A DNA stretch of 64,000 nucleotides from CAVWCW01 sp963753615 (GCA_963753615.1 CAVWCW010000016.1:150152-214151), one strand, 5' to 3'; counted from the stretch's first letter, positions 16,499 through 25,155 are shown. Numbers and translations are program-made. The notes: generated by a model not told the origin, from the sequence alone.

Positions 16499-18406
16499 AT
16501 CAAGAAAAGCTTCACGGCTGGACTGCCTATACTGGCGCTCGCCGGCCTGCTCGCTGCTTTTGTTGTGGAGGCGGGCAAGCCCGTTGACAACGACGGTGAC
16601 GGCGTGTCGTCAATTCGGGATTGCGACGACGGCGACCCGACCGTGTGGGATCTCAACAGCTGCGGCCTTTGCGCTCCAGAGCCACCTGAAGGCTGTGGAA
16701 CGACCTGCACGGACAACGATCTGGACACCTACGCTCAAGAAGGGGGAGCCTGCGGCTCAATCGATTGTGATGACAACGATGGCTCCGTTTTCCCCGGGGC
16801 CCCCGAGATCTGTGGCGACGGCATCGATCAAAGCTCAAGTGGTTCCGACCAGCAATGCGGCAGCGTTACCCACGCGACCTTGACTTGGGCAGATTACCCG
16901 TCGGCCTGCCTCTCTTGCCATAACGGAGGAGAGGGAGGCAATCAGTACGCCGAAATGTTCGCGTCTACACATTATCAGTGGCTCGGTGAGACGCCGGAAA
17001 TGGCACAGGGGCCGATGCTCCAGGGCAAGCTGACCAACGCTATCAACAATTACTGCATCAACATCAAAGGCAACTGGGATCTGTGCGGCTCTTGCCATGC
17101 AGGTCGTGGCACGAAGCCGGGCGAGGGCGACGGAATAGACAACGTCGACTGCCTGATGTGTCACAACCAGGATTACGCTATGGCCCGCGTAAGAAAACTG
17201 GATGGCAGCATGGGGCCGCCGGACGAAACCGACCAAGCTACGCTGGATGGGTATGTGCGCAACCTGCATCCCCCTACTCGCGCCAATTGCCTTAAGTGTC
17301 ACGCCAAGGCTGGCGGAGGCGACGGCGTCAAGCGCGGTGACCTGTCACTGGCGCTCATCGACAACGCGGATCCGAACTTCGATGTGCACATGGACGTTCT
17401 CGGCCCGGATCTTTCTTGCCAGGATTGTCACATATTCCAAGGTCACCGGGTTATCGGCAAGGGCTCGGACCTCAGACCCACGGACGACCTCGCCCGAGGT
17501 TCGGAGGTGTCTTGCGTGTCCTGCCACACTGGAATGGATTCCGGCACAGGCCATAGCAGCGCTGGGCGCAGCAGCGATCCGGATCGTCACGTTGCCCGGG
17601 TGGCCTGCCAGTCCTGCCACATACCTACCTACGGCAAGTGGGAAACGGAGACTCACCGGGCATGGGACACTCACCACGACGGCTCATCTGCCTATGGTCC
17701 GGACACAACCCCAGGACACCCCCATTCCGAGAGAGCCACAAACCTTACGCCTGTGCTGAGATTTTGGAACAGGGCTAGTGAAAATGCGTTGCTGCTCGAT
17801 CCCGCGATGACCAACCCCGAGACGGGGCGCTACCCGACGTCGCTACCGCTGGGTAACGTCACAGAAGGCATGCTCACACCGTTCAAGTACAAGACCGCCA
17901 GTCAGCCCAAGACGGCAGAGGTTCCAGGTACTCTGATCGCCGTGGATACCTGGGAGTATATTAAGGGCTCGGGGAATATCGATCTCGCTATCGAATCCGG
18001 TCTGTCGATGATGGGTTACCCGGCGAGCACGCCCTACGAATGGGTGGAAACCGAGACCTTTCAAATGATCAACCATGGCGTTAACCCCGTCGCCGGCGTG
18101 GCGGACTGCGCTTTCTGCCACCAGGGCAATATGGACGTCAACAATGATTCGACGCTGGATGTCATGGGCTATCGGCTCAAGGGCGCCAAAGAGGTCGTCT
18201 GTAAGCAGTGCCACGATGGTACCAAGAAGCTACCGAGGACCTCGGATCGAATGCACAACCATGTGAGTAAGGGAAGTACGGGCATTGGTTGCTACTTCTG
18301 CCACGACTTCGAGAGGCCTGAGCGGGAGTTGTGCAGTCCTTGTGACCCGGTCTGCTCGGCAGAATTCGTTGACAACGTCCCGTATCCCCACCAGTGCGGT
18401 GGCTAG
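16499..18406 (+). CDS. Decahaem c-type cytochrome, octahaem tetrathionate reductase-like, with MopE-type metal-binding N-terminus
   Basis: A secreted multihaem cytochrome. Ten CxxCH haem motifs are visible: CLSCH, CGSCH, CLMCH, CLKCH, CQDCH, CVSCH, CQSCH, CAFCH, CKQCH and CYFCH. Text around haems 2-5 (NNYCINIKGNW, NVDCLMCH, GGGDGVKRGDLS, FDVHMD) matches octahaem tetrathionate reductase-family cytochromes. These are periplasmic and reduce tetrathionate, nitrite or hydroxylamine in vitro. Before the haem domain, two aspartate-rich repeats (DNDGDGVSSIRDCDDGD and DCDDNDGSVFPGAPEICGDG) resemble the calcium/metal-binding motif of MopE-like proteins. A classic signal peptide (KKSFTAGLPILALAGLLAAF) is in frame but lies upstream of the first ATG/GTG/TTG. 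The reading frame opens after a stop at 16478, and the codon expected as start, after AAAAGGGG, is ATC at 16499. It may be a rare start or a base error. Confidence 0.85.
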   Translation: MKKSFTAGLPILALAGLLAAFVVEAGKPVDNDGDGVSSIRDCDDGDPTVWDLNSCGLCAPEPPEGCGTTCTDNDLDTYAQEGGACGSIDCDDNDGSVFPGAPEICGDGIDQSSSGSDQQCGSVTHATLTWADYPSACLSCHNGGEGGNQYAEMFASTHYQWLGETPEMAQGPMLQGKLTNAINNYCINIKGNWDLCGSCHAGRGTKPGEGDGIDNVDCLMCHNQDYAMARVRKLDGSMGPPDETDQATLDGYVRNLHPPTRANCLKCHAKAGGGDGVKRGDLSLALIDNADPNFDVHMDVLGPDLSCQDCHIFQGHRVIGKGSDLRPTDDLARGSEVSCVSCHTGMDSGTGHSSAGRSSDPDRHVARVACQSCHIPTYGKWETETHRAWDTHHDGSSAYGPDTTPGHPHSERATNLTPVLRFWNRASENALLLDPAMTNPETGRYPTSLPLGNVTEGMLTPFKYKTASQPKTAEVPGTLIAVDTWEYIKGSGNIDLAIESGLSMMGYPASTPYEWVETETFQMINHGVNPVAGVADCAFCHQGNMDVNNDSTLDVMGYRLKGAKEVVCKQCHDGTKKLPRTSDRMHNHVSKGSTGIGCYFCHDFERPERELCSPCDPVCSAEFVDNVPYPHQCGG

Positions 18407-18671
18407 CGAGTCTACCTTAACGTGAGTACTTAGTTTAAGGTCTATGGCGCAGGCCCTCTGCCTCGGAATGAGGTTTGACGCGGGGTGCCTGCGCCATTCT
18501 TATCCAGCGGAAAAGAGTCCAGGGAAACTCTTCTCATATACTAATGCCACCTCCAATTGCGTCGACTCGGCTCAGGTATTCGACGTTCTTCGGTTAGCGG
18601 ACCCTGAAGGCGGCTCCTCGCACGAACGGCGCTAATTTGAGCGGGCCATCCAAAAAACAGGGGGTAACTAC
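18407..18671. other. Intergenic region with a long hairpin
   Basis: No gene is seen. An 11-base perfect inverted repeat, ATGGCGCAGGC at 18444-18454 and its complement at 18487-18497, encloses a loop that can pair internally (CCTC with GAGG). It lies 38 bases after the cytochrome stop and could act as its terminator, although no U-tract follows closely. Confidence 0.5.
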
Positions 18672-18959
18672 TCACCCGGCTCCGAATAAATTTGCCCGGA
18701 AAGTGCCAACTAAACAGCGACCAAAGGATTTAACCCTGATTCGCCATGGTCGTAAGTATCTGGAGACTCGGCAGCAGGCCTCAGCATACCGGCTGGTCCT
18801 AAAACACACCGAGACTTTCCGTTCCACCTTGCTCATTCTCAAGTCGCGTTCCACCCGATTGTTGGTGAAAGCGACATCGAATTCCCTGTCAAAGAGCAAT
18901 ACTGCGTCCTCATACTGCTTCATCCGCTCCCACAGGTCATGCGCACCCCGCTCCGCCAC
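18672..18959 (-). pseudogene. IS66-type transposase C-terminal remnant
   Basis: The reverse strand reads AHDLWERMKQYEDAVLLF, then DVAFTNNRVERDLRMSKVERKVS and a decayed end. The FTNNRVERDLRM-KV-K motif is the conserved region carrying the last catalytic Glu of IS66 transposases. The rest of the transposase and the small accessory genes are absent. Confidence 0.8.
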
Positions 18960-19751
18960 TGAGGGATTACGGGGTGGCGCTCTGGTCGCGCTAGCGCGGA
19001 CGTCAGGAAGGCGGTGGCCGAGCTAGGGAATAGCGCGGGGACATCTCATTCTGAGACCAGCGCGTACTTCTCCCGCTTGCGCGGCGCCCACTCAGCAGCC
19101 AGATTGGGGTCCACACGCCGGGACGTACCACCATTCTTTGGCGGGTGAAAGCGGCTTTTCAAGGTCAGCATGATGCGGCCGCTGGCGGCCTGAGGTTGAA
19201 ACCATTCGGTAGTCCCGGGGACTGACCGGGCATCGCTGAGAATCGTTCTGAATAGGGGGCGCTCTGTGCGGGTCTGCGAGCGGCATCTCTTAGCGTATGC
19301 AGAGGTTTGATCGGCGCCGCTCGAGCGTGGGCTCAGTCTGCGCGCACAGCGGATGACACCGCCCGGCAGGCCGCCGCCGCAGCTTGGACGCTCGCAGCTG
19401 TGGGCCAGGCCTTGCAGGCGGGCGCCACCCAATCCCATCCACGCTCGGCCCTCGGAAGCTGCCCCGGCTGCAAAACCGCCCTCCAAGGAGTAAACTGATC
19501 AGTCACCAGCCAGGAGAACATACAGACGTGGCGGGCGTCTTCGAGTGGTAGGGGTACCCGGCTGCTCTCCATATTCCATGGCCCCAGCCGCGTCCCGCCA
19601 ACTCCTCGATACAGGGCGAACCGCATGTCCGACCTCGATGCTCGCCTTGTTCTGCCGCATATCACCCCTTCCCGAAATGATATCCGGAAACAAGAGAATT
19701 TCTTGTTACGCCTTTACCCAAATCTATCCGCCCCGTAAAGAAATTTACTCA
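18960..19751. other. About 790 bases without a supported gene
   Basis: Several short open frames exist on both strands but none has a recognisable motif or ribosome binding site, and frames are interrupted often. Probably debris between the IS66 remnant and the methyltransferase gene. Confidence 0.4.
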
Positions 19752-20516
19752 ATGGACATCCCACGCATATTCAACATCATGGAAAGTGCGCACCGCATCC
19801 ACAACCCGTTCACACCCGATAAGTTCGACACTCTCGGCGCTGCGTTGCGTCTGGAGGCGGGAGCACGAGTTCTCGACCTTGGTAGTGGTTCGGGTGAGAT
19901 GCTATGCACTTGGGCACGCGATTTCGGCATTATCGGCACCGGCATCGACATGAGCCGGTTGTTCACCGAGCAAGCGAAGCTGCGTGCGGAGGAACTCGGT
20001 GTCGACCATCACGTCAAGTTCATTCATGGCGATGCAGCGGGTTACGTCTCTGAGGAGAAAGCCGATGTAGTAGCTTGTGTCGGGGCTACCTGGATTGGTG
20101 GGGGCGTCGCTGGCACCATCGGGCTTCTGGTGCGGAGCCTGCGCACCGGAGGAATCATCCTCATCGGTGAGCCTTATTGGCGGCAGTTGCCGCCAACGGA
20201 AGATATTGCCAGGGAGTGCCTGGCCAACTCAATCTCCGACTTCCCCGTTCTTCCAGAGCTTATCGCGTCTTTCGGCAACCTCGGATACGACGTTGTTGAG
20301 ATGGTTCTGGCCAATCAAGACGGTTGGGACAGGTACGAAGCGGCCAAGTGGCTCACCATGCGCCGATGGCTTGAAGCCAATCCTGACGATGAGTTAGCGG
20401 GAGAGGTTCGATCAAGGCTGACCTCGGAGCCCGAGCGCCACGCCGCCTACACACGTGAGTTCCTGGGCTGGGGAGTGTTCGCGCTAATGCCGCGGCTCCA
20501 CCTCAAAAAGGCCTAA
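19752..20516 (+). CDS. Class I SAM-dependent methyltransferase
   Basis: A 254-residue soluble protein starting at ATG 19752 (MDIPRIFNIMESAHRIHNPF). SAM motif I is VLDLGSGSGEMLC (about residues 38-50), followed by GTGIDMSRLFTEQAK and HGDAAGY. The later ILIGEPYWRQLPP segment is shared by a group of uncharacterised methyltransferases. The open frame continues upstream to 19545, but the extension lacks domain character. It stands alone among mobile-element remnants, with no operon partner, which fits horizontal acquisition. The substrate cannot be inferred. Confidence 0.8.
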   Translation: MDIPRIFNIMESAHRIHNPFTPDKFDTLGAALRLEAGARVLDLGSGSGEMLCTWARDFGIIGTGIDMSRLFTEQAKLRAEELGVDHHVKFIHGDAAGYVSEEKADVVACVGATWIGGGVAGTIGLLVRSLRTGGIILIGEPYWRQLPPTEDIARECLANSISDFPVLPELIASFGNLGYDVVEMVLANQDGWDRYEAAKWLTMRRWLEANPDDELAGEVRSRLTSEPERHAAYTREFLGWGVFALMPRLHLKKA

Positions 20517-20970
20517 CAATGCTGCCCGTCCGCCCTTGGCGGTCGGAAACCCCTTTGGCGCGGTTCACCAGTGAAAGGCTCGGGTGGGGCGTGCGGGCCA
20601 GAGCGCCCCTGAGAGTCCCTTGTGCCGCGATAACGGACGTTCAAGTCCCCGACTGATCAGGTCTGGGAGCGGTCACTCGGAGTAGCCGGCGAGTCTGACA
20701 TTTAAGCGAGTTCCCTTCTGCGTCCCGAGGGCAAAAGGAAAGACCCGACCCCACTGCCCGGACCCCACTGCCCGCCCAGGTAGCCAACAGGCGGATTGCC
20801 ACCACCCCGCATGGAATGATTGGAGCACACTCATCGTGGTGGTCCCGTGAATCCTCGTCAGTGCTTTCGGGGATCGATGGACAACCCGCTGGATGGTTCG
20901 CAGGACTAGGATTCACGACAGCGGAAGGTCCCGGCCTTCCTCTGTCGTGAAAATCCTTCGACAAAGAGAT
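20517..20970. other. About 450 bases without a supported gene
   Basis: Only short fragmented frames. A 15-base unit, CGGACCCCACTGCCC, follows a near copy of itself around 20745-20775, forming a minimal tandem repeat. No RNA gene or promoter is convincing. Confidence 0.4.
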
Positions 20971-21800
20971 CAGCGGGTATCGCAGATCCCGGTCTGGTTG
21001 TTCCACTTACACCCAGGCTCATCGTTGCAGCTCTGTTTGTCGACGTACTCGGCACAAACCAGCACAGACGGGTAATCCACAGCTCGAAAGGACAGAGCTT
21101 TCTTGATCGAAACTCATTTTTCGCTTGAAAACGGAATCGATCACGAAGCAGAAAGATCCTTCCGGCTTTTTCGGCGGATTCGGACTCAACGGTCAGCGTT
21201 CCATCCGCACCCGTATCACCCGAATCCGCGTCCATGGTCAGCGTTTTCCCAATGTCCAGGACGGTAGCTCCAGGAACGGCCTGACCGAACGAATCCGTTA
21301 CAGTAATTGTCGCGGTGGCCCAGGTTCTCTTATCCAGGGTATCGGTAACCAAACCAATCGAGGAAACGATAGCGGAGGTACCCTGGAAAAGCTGCACTTT
21401 GTTGTTACCGTAATCGACGACATACGCTATCCCGTTTACCCCGATCGAAACGCCGGTGGGGCCATTCAACTCCCCAGGCCAGTTTTCCCAGGGTTCCGAA
21501 ACTGCGAAAGGTGTCGAGAGAATCGTCCAGAACCTGGATCCTGTTGTTGCCGCCATCGACGACAGTGTCCCAGGTTACCGTTCCCGTCAAAGTCCATGTC
21601 TAGCGAGGGCTGTTGAAATGACCTCACCTGCGCCCGCCACGCCGATCTGCGTGACGAAGTTTCCGAACTCGTCAAACACCTGCAGCCGGTTGTTGAGGGA
21701 GTCGGCGACAAAAACGTCCCCGGCTTCGTCGGCAGCAATGCCCCAGGGGATCTCGTTTTCTCCACTCTCAGTGGGCGGTGCGGGCGCCGCGGTAGAAGTA
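20971..21800 (-). pseudogene. NHL-repeat (beta-propeller) protein fragment, multiply frameshifted
   Basis: The reverse strand, read through about four frame changes, gives successive NHL blades: IPWGIAADEAGDVFVADSLN, NNRLQVFDEFGNFVTQIG, WDTVVDGGNNRIQVLDD, GPTGVSIGVNGIAYVVDYGN and NNKVQLF. After these come an Ig-like linker (ATITVTDSFGQAVPGATV) and a cysteine-bearing end, SCNDEPGCKWNNQTGICDTR. NHL proteins are usually secreted ligand-binding or scaffold proteins. The N-terminal region has no clear signal peptide or start, so the gene seems truncated as well as shifted. Some frame changes may be sequencing errors. Confidence 0.65.
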
Positions 21801-22144
21801 GTCCAGGCCTCGGGTGCTGCTCCAGCCCGGGGAGCGAAGAGGGGCAACGGGAGGTACCGCTGAGCGAAGGCAACGAAGCGAGGTGGGATGGAAGGCGAGG
21901 ATCGGAGTCCACTGATAGTACTGCGGAAGTCGGGGAACCCGCCCCAGGGGACCCGGTGGAGGGAAGCGGTGGACCGGACCATGGGGCTTCTCGAGGGACA
22001 GATGACTGGGACATTGGGCCGAGAGATCATCTCAACACGACAAGAGAAGCTAGCGAAACTGGCTCAGAACATTTCTGGACCACCGGGTGCGCGACGGGGG
22101 ATTTATCGCCGTGCAGCGACGCTACCCGGCTTGATTTTACAGGC

Positions 22145-22190
22145 CCTGAAAATCCCCGTGTCGGCAGTTCGATTCTGTCCCTGGCCACCA
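22145..22190 (+). pseudogene. 3' half of a tRNA-Phe gene (GAA anticodon), probable integration scar
   Basis: From the anticodon loop onward the sequence reads as tRNA-Phe. The anticodon GAA is at 22148-22150, followed by the 3' anticodon stem ATCCCC, the variable region GTGTC, and a paired T-arm with loop TTCGATT. The acceptor strand CCTGGCC, discriminator A and encoded CCA end at 22190. The matching 5' half (acceptor GGCCAGG, D-arm) is absent upstream. Duplication of the 3' part of a tRNA gene is what site-specific integrases leave at one end of an integrated element. No integrase gene is seen in the window. Confidence 0.7.
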
Positions 22191-22219
22191 ACCGAAGCTT
22201 AACCGGGTAAACCGGTAAA

Positions 22220-22456
22220 CCTAGAAAGAGCAGTTGGACGGGGTGTAGGGTGCGCTTGCGGGGGTGTAGGGCAAGGCGCAACGACGCGGAATAGTCAATC
22301 TATTCCAAGGAGTTGCAACGCAGCCATGCGCCGCCGCAAGCGTGGCGTACGCGCCGTAGCGTGGGTCACCAAATCGGTGACGACATGAGGCGAAGGCTTG
22401 TTGCTGCATTTCAGTACCTTACGTTCAAAATGGAGCGGTCAACTGCTCTTTCTAGG
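22220..22456. mobile_element. MITE family A, copy 1
   Basis: A 237-base non-coding element bounded by inverted repeats beginning CCTAGAAAGAGCAGTTG at both ends. Its interior is repeated in opposite orientation at 27283-27570 and its right third again at 49642-49745. No ORF of transposase type is present, so it must rely on an enzyme supplied in trans. A target duplication is not obvious. Confidence 0.75.
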
Positions 22457-22612
22457 GTTAAGCCTTTTTTCGTGGGGAAACCCTAGGGCGGCGCCTGGTC
22501 TGTGAGTGCCGTTTCAGCCGGTCTTCAACTTCCAGCGCGTGCCGGACAAGAGGCCCGCAGATTGCTTTTGCGGTCGATTGCCCTCATGTCTGTGTGTTGG
22601 GGGAGCTCGTCC

Positions 22613-22937
22613 TTACTTGGCGGTCGGAGCAACCGGGGCGGCCGGAGCAACCGGAGCGCCGTAAGGCATGCCGTAGCCGTAAGGAGCGCCATAGCCGCCG
22701 CCGTAAGGGGCGCCGTAGCCGGACGGGCGTAGTAACTGTTGTAACGGTTGTAGCCGCGACCGTGCCCGCCGCCGCTCATGGACATGTTGAAGTCACCGTA
22801 GCCGTCGCCCATGAAGTCATCCATCCAGTTGCTGGAACTGGGTAACCGCCCCAAGGACCACCACCCCAGAAGGCGGAAGCGGAAGCGGAAGCAGCGATAA
22901 GGGCGGTAGCGGCGGCGATTTTGATGATCTTGGACAT
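22613..22937 (-). CDS. Sulfur globule protein-like secreted Gly/Tyr/Pro-rich protein, copy 1 (frameshifted)
   Basis: ATG 22937 follows GGAG. The first 23 residues (MSKIIKIAAATALIAASASA) are a signal peptide ending ASA. The mature part starts FWGGGPWGGY, continues WMDDFMGDGYGDFNMSMSGG, then YNRYNSYY, and repeats of GYGAPYGG, ending in an Ala/Pro/Val tail and TAK. This composition and the DFNMSMSGG segment match sulfur globule envelope proteins, which coat periplasmic sulfur deposits in sulfur oxidisers. Two single-base losses relative to copy 2, at a C run near 22845 and near 22725, break the frame. The restored protein has about 108 residues. It has a near-consensus promoter and a tandem paralogue 590 bases upstream of its start. 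Confidence 0.75.
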
Positions 22938-23031
22938 TTGTGTATCTCCAGAAAGCGTTCGTTGTTGAAATTCGTCGTTTATCGATGCAGTCGGCAGTCG
23001 GTGTTTCGTTACTTGCCTTCGATGGGAGAGA

Positions 23032-23060
23032 AGTATATTAGGAGATGCTGTATTAGTCAA
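23032..23060 (-). promoter_or_regulatory. Sigma-70 type promoter of sulfur globule gene copy 1
   Basis: On the reverse strand TTGACT (23055-23060) and TATACT (23032-23037) are separated by 17 bases. Both hexamers differ little from consensus and the spacing is ideal. The element is about 95 bases upstream of the ATG and recurs identically in hexamers and spacing before copy 2. Confidence 0.8.
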
Positions 23061-23288
23061 CTCTAAAATTAAAAAAATCTATCGCTGCGAGGAGAAGCTT
23101 CTCCTTGTCGAAGCCATCTTTAGCCCAAAACGGGCTCCAACGGTTTGTCATAACCCGTCTAAACCCCAGCTCTACCCTGGCGAGGCGCCATAAAGGAACC
23201 TGATTGGTACTACTGCGCAGCATTCCCCATTCTCCCCTGGGAGCGCGTACGGCTCGTAGCCGCGACTGCCAGCCCGCGGCCCAGTCCC

Positions 23289-23317
23289 CACTCGCGGCTG
23301 CAAGCCGCTCCCACAGT
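23289..23317. repeat. REP-like palindrome
   Basis: CTCGCGGCTGCAAGCCGCTC followed by CCACAG is the type of short extragenic palindrome (GCGGCT with AGCCGC) widespread in gammaproteobacteria. A second, less regular one (GGCTCGTAGCC) lies near 23250. They explain the spurious open frame across 23053-23424. Confidence 0.6.
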
Positions 23318-23460
23318 GGAGGGAGGCGTTGCTGGTCCTGATCGCTACTACGGCTCAGCCGGGCCTGCCTTCGCCATCGGTGTTGCGCTGGGGACCGCCT
23401 GGTATCAATCGGCACCTCACTCAAGCTGGCTGAGACATGGGGGTAATCAGGAAAAGCAAA

Positions 23461-23491
23461 GGGCCGGCAGATTGCTCTGCCGGCCCTTTTT
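23461..23491. terminator. Strong bidirectional hairpin terminator
   Basis: A perfect 10-base stem, GGGCCGGCAG (23461-23470) with CTGCCGGCCC (23477-23486), has a 6-base loop and is followed by TTTTT on the forward strand. On the reverse strand the stem is followed by TTTGCTTTT. It lies 34 bases beyond the stop of sulfur globule copy 2, which it should terminate. Confidence 0.8.
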
Positions 23492-23524
23492 CACGTCCGT
23501 GTGTGGGAGGAGACTAACTCAACC

Positions 23525-23853
23525 TTACTTGGAAGCCGGAGCGACCGGAGCGACCGGAGCGACCGGAGCGCCGTAAGGCATGCCGTAGCCGTAAGGAGCG
23601 CCATAGCCGCCGCCGTAAGGGGCGCCGTAACCGTACGGGCCGCCGTAGTAGCTATTGTAACGGTTGTAGCCGCGGCCGTGCCACCGCCGCTCATGGACAT
23701 GTTGAAGTCGCCGTAGCCGTCGCCCATGAAGTCATCCATCCAGCTGCTGGAACCGGGGTACCCGCCCCAAGGACCACCGCCCCAGAAGGCGGAAGCGGAA
23801 GCGGAAGCAGCGATAAGGGCGGTAGCGGCGGCGATTTTGAGGATCTTGGACAT
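23525..23853 (-). CDS. Sulfur globule protein-like secreted Gly/Tyr/Pro-rich protein, copy 2 (one frameshift)
   Basis: ATG 23853 opens MSKILKIAAATALIAASASA, a signal peptide, then FWGGGPWGGYPGSSSWMDDF and GDGYGDFNMSMSGGG. One missing G in the glycine codons near 23687 shifts the frame. Restored, it continues HGRGYNRYNSYYGGPYGYG, GAPYGGGYGAPYGYGMPYG and a PVAPVAPVAPASK tail, about 109 residues. It is nearly identical to copy 1, including promoter and 3' untranslated region, so the pair arose by tandem duplication of a unit near 0.9 kb. Sulfur globule proteins coat periplasmic sulfur. The assignment rests on composition and the conserved core, since these proteins have no enzyme motifs. Confidence 0.78.
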
Positions 23854-23946
23854 GTGTGTGTTTCCCATAAGAGTTCGTTGAAAAAGGTCTTCGTTTATCG
23901 ATACAGTCTGCAGCCGGTGTTTCGTTGCTTGCCTTCGATGAGAAGA

Positions 23947-23975
23947 AGTATATTAGTATTATCTGTATTAGTCAA
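23947..23975 (-). promoter_or_regulatory. Sigma-70 type promoter of sulfur globule gene copy 2
   Basis: TTGACT (reverse strand, 23970-23975), a 17-base spacer, and TATACT (23947-23952). Identical hexamers and spacing to the promoter of copy 1, predicting strong, largely constitutive expression. Confidence 0.8.
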
Positions 23976-24002
23976 CGCTTAAATTTAAAAAACCTATCAA
24001 AT

Positions 24003-24455
24003 CCCAAAAATAATTCATCTTGCCGAAACCATCTGCGGACCCTGAACAAAGCCCGCCGGTAGGTCGGAACCTGTGTCAGCCCAGGCTCTACCTGGTGAAA
24101 CTGCCGTCGGGAAATGCGCCGTCAACTCTCCCGGCCCTGTGGCACAGCAGGGAGATCGTCGCAACGCGTCGCGCAGGGATTCGAGATCACCACACTCCTC
24201 CAAAGGCCCTTCGGTGCAGCGGTGTGAACTTGCCGACTTCGGGGGGAAGAGAAGGGTGTTTTCGGGGCGAAGGCATGCCGGTGACGACGGATGCAATCTG
24301 GCGGGCGTCTGTAACCCCCTGACCCGGGGAGGCAGGGTGTTGCCCCGACTTGCCCGTCACGCCCCCAAATTCACCGTTATCCGGGCCCGTGAGGCTTTCG
24401 TGATGGTTTACCGGCTAGTATTGGGAACTAGAGCCGGGAGGGGCGGCCCAACCCC
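24003..24455. other. About 450 bases without a gene
   Basis: Upstream of the copy 2 promoter the sequence weakly resembles that upstream of copy 1 (for example around the CAGGCTCTACCTGG stretch near 24081), so the duplication unit may extend here. No ORF or RNA gene is convincing before the response regulator at 24456. Confidence 0.4.
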
Positions 24456-25155
24456 ATGACACGCCGAATACTTGTTATCGAGGACGAACCCGAGATTGCG
24501 CAACTGACGCAACTGCACCTGCGTGAGTTGGCAGGGCGGGTCGACACCGTCGGCGACGGTGCTTTGGGTCTGCAGATGGCTCAGAGCGGGCGCTACGACC
24601 TGGTAATACTCGACCTTATGCTGCCGGGATTGGATGGTGTGGAGGTATGCCGCAGGTTGCGCGCCTCGGACACCTACATACCCATCTCTGATGTTGACCG
24701 CACGCTCATCGGAACTGGATCGGGTGCTCGGTTTGGAGTTGGGCGCGGACGACTATGTCACTAAACCCTTCAGCATTCGCGAGTTGGTCGCGCGGGTCAA
24801 GGCGATGTTCCGTCGTATGGAGTTCCTGGCCGAGAATAAGCAGGAAGCCGCCGACACCATTGTGCACCGCGAGCTGCGTATAGATCCGCAACGGCGCGAA
24901 GTGACGGTGGATGGACGGGAGGCGGTCCTTACGCCCCGGGAATTTGATCTGCTGCTGCATTTTGCCCCGGAATCCCGGGCGAGTGTTTCGCCGGGAGCAG
25001 CTGTTGAGTCAGGTGTGGGGCTACGGCTACGAAGGGTACGAGCACACTGTAAATTCCCACATCAACCGGCTTCGCGCCAAAATTGAGCGGGATCCCACCA
25101 GCCGAAATATGTCCTGACGGTGTGGGGCGTCGGCTACAAATTCGCGGCTCGCTGA
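24456..25155 (+). CDS. OmpR/PhoB-type response regulator (frameshifted)
   Basis: A receiver domain begins at ATG 24456 (MTRRILVIEDEPEIAQ) with phospho-acceptor D53 in VILDLMLPGLDG. After a shift near 24690 it continues LMLTARSSELDRVLGLELGA and ADDYVTKPF with the conserved Lys. A winged-helix output domain follows: VLTPREFDLLLHFA, then after shifts near 24970 and 25100, VFRREQLLSQVWGYGYEG, HINRLRAKIERDP and YVLTVWGVGYKFAAR at 25155. Restored length is about 232 residues, normal for the family. Every break keeps homology on both sides, so sequencing indels are likely. It is 18 bases before its kinase gene. The regulated genes are unknown; the sulfur globule genes are the nearest candidates. Confidence 0.8.

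Noticed and set aside
16565..18406. Start of the cytochrome at GTG 16565
   Set aside because: This would cut the in-frame signal peptide in half, which a multihaem c-type cytochrome needs for export and haem attachment.
18960..19751. Possible gene on the reverse strand at 19046-19486
   Set aside because: Open only because of GC content; no recognisable domain, and no start signal.
22027..22281. Reverse-strand ORF reading ARDRIELPTRGF
   Set aside because: This peptide is the usual antisense translation of a tRNA 3' half; it overlaps the tRNA-Phe fragment and a MITE end.
23053..23424. Reverse-strand ORF of 123 codons between the sulfur globule genes
   Set aside because: It covers the promoter of copy 1 and REP-like palindromes, and its Arg/Trp-rich sequence is what such repeats give when translated.
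23525..23700. Short direct repeats suggestive of a CRISPR or minisatellite
   Set aside because: They are codon repeats for GYGAPYG and PVA units in the sulfur globule protein; there are no spacers.
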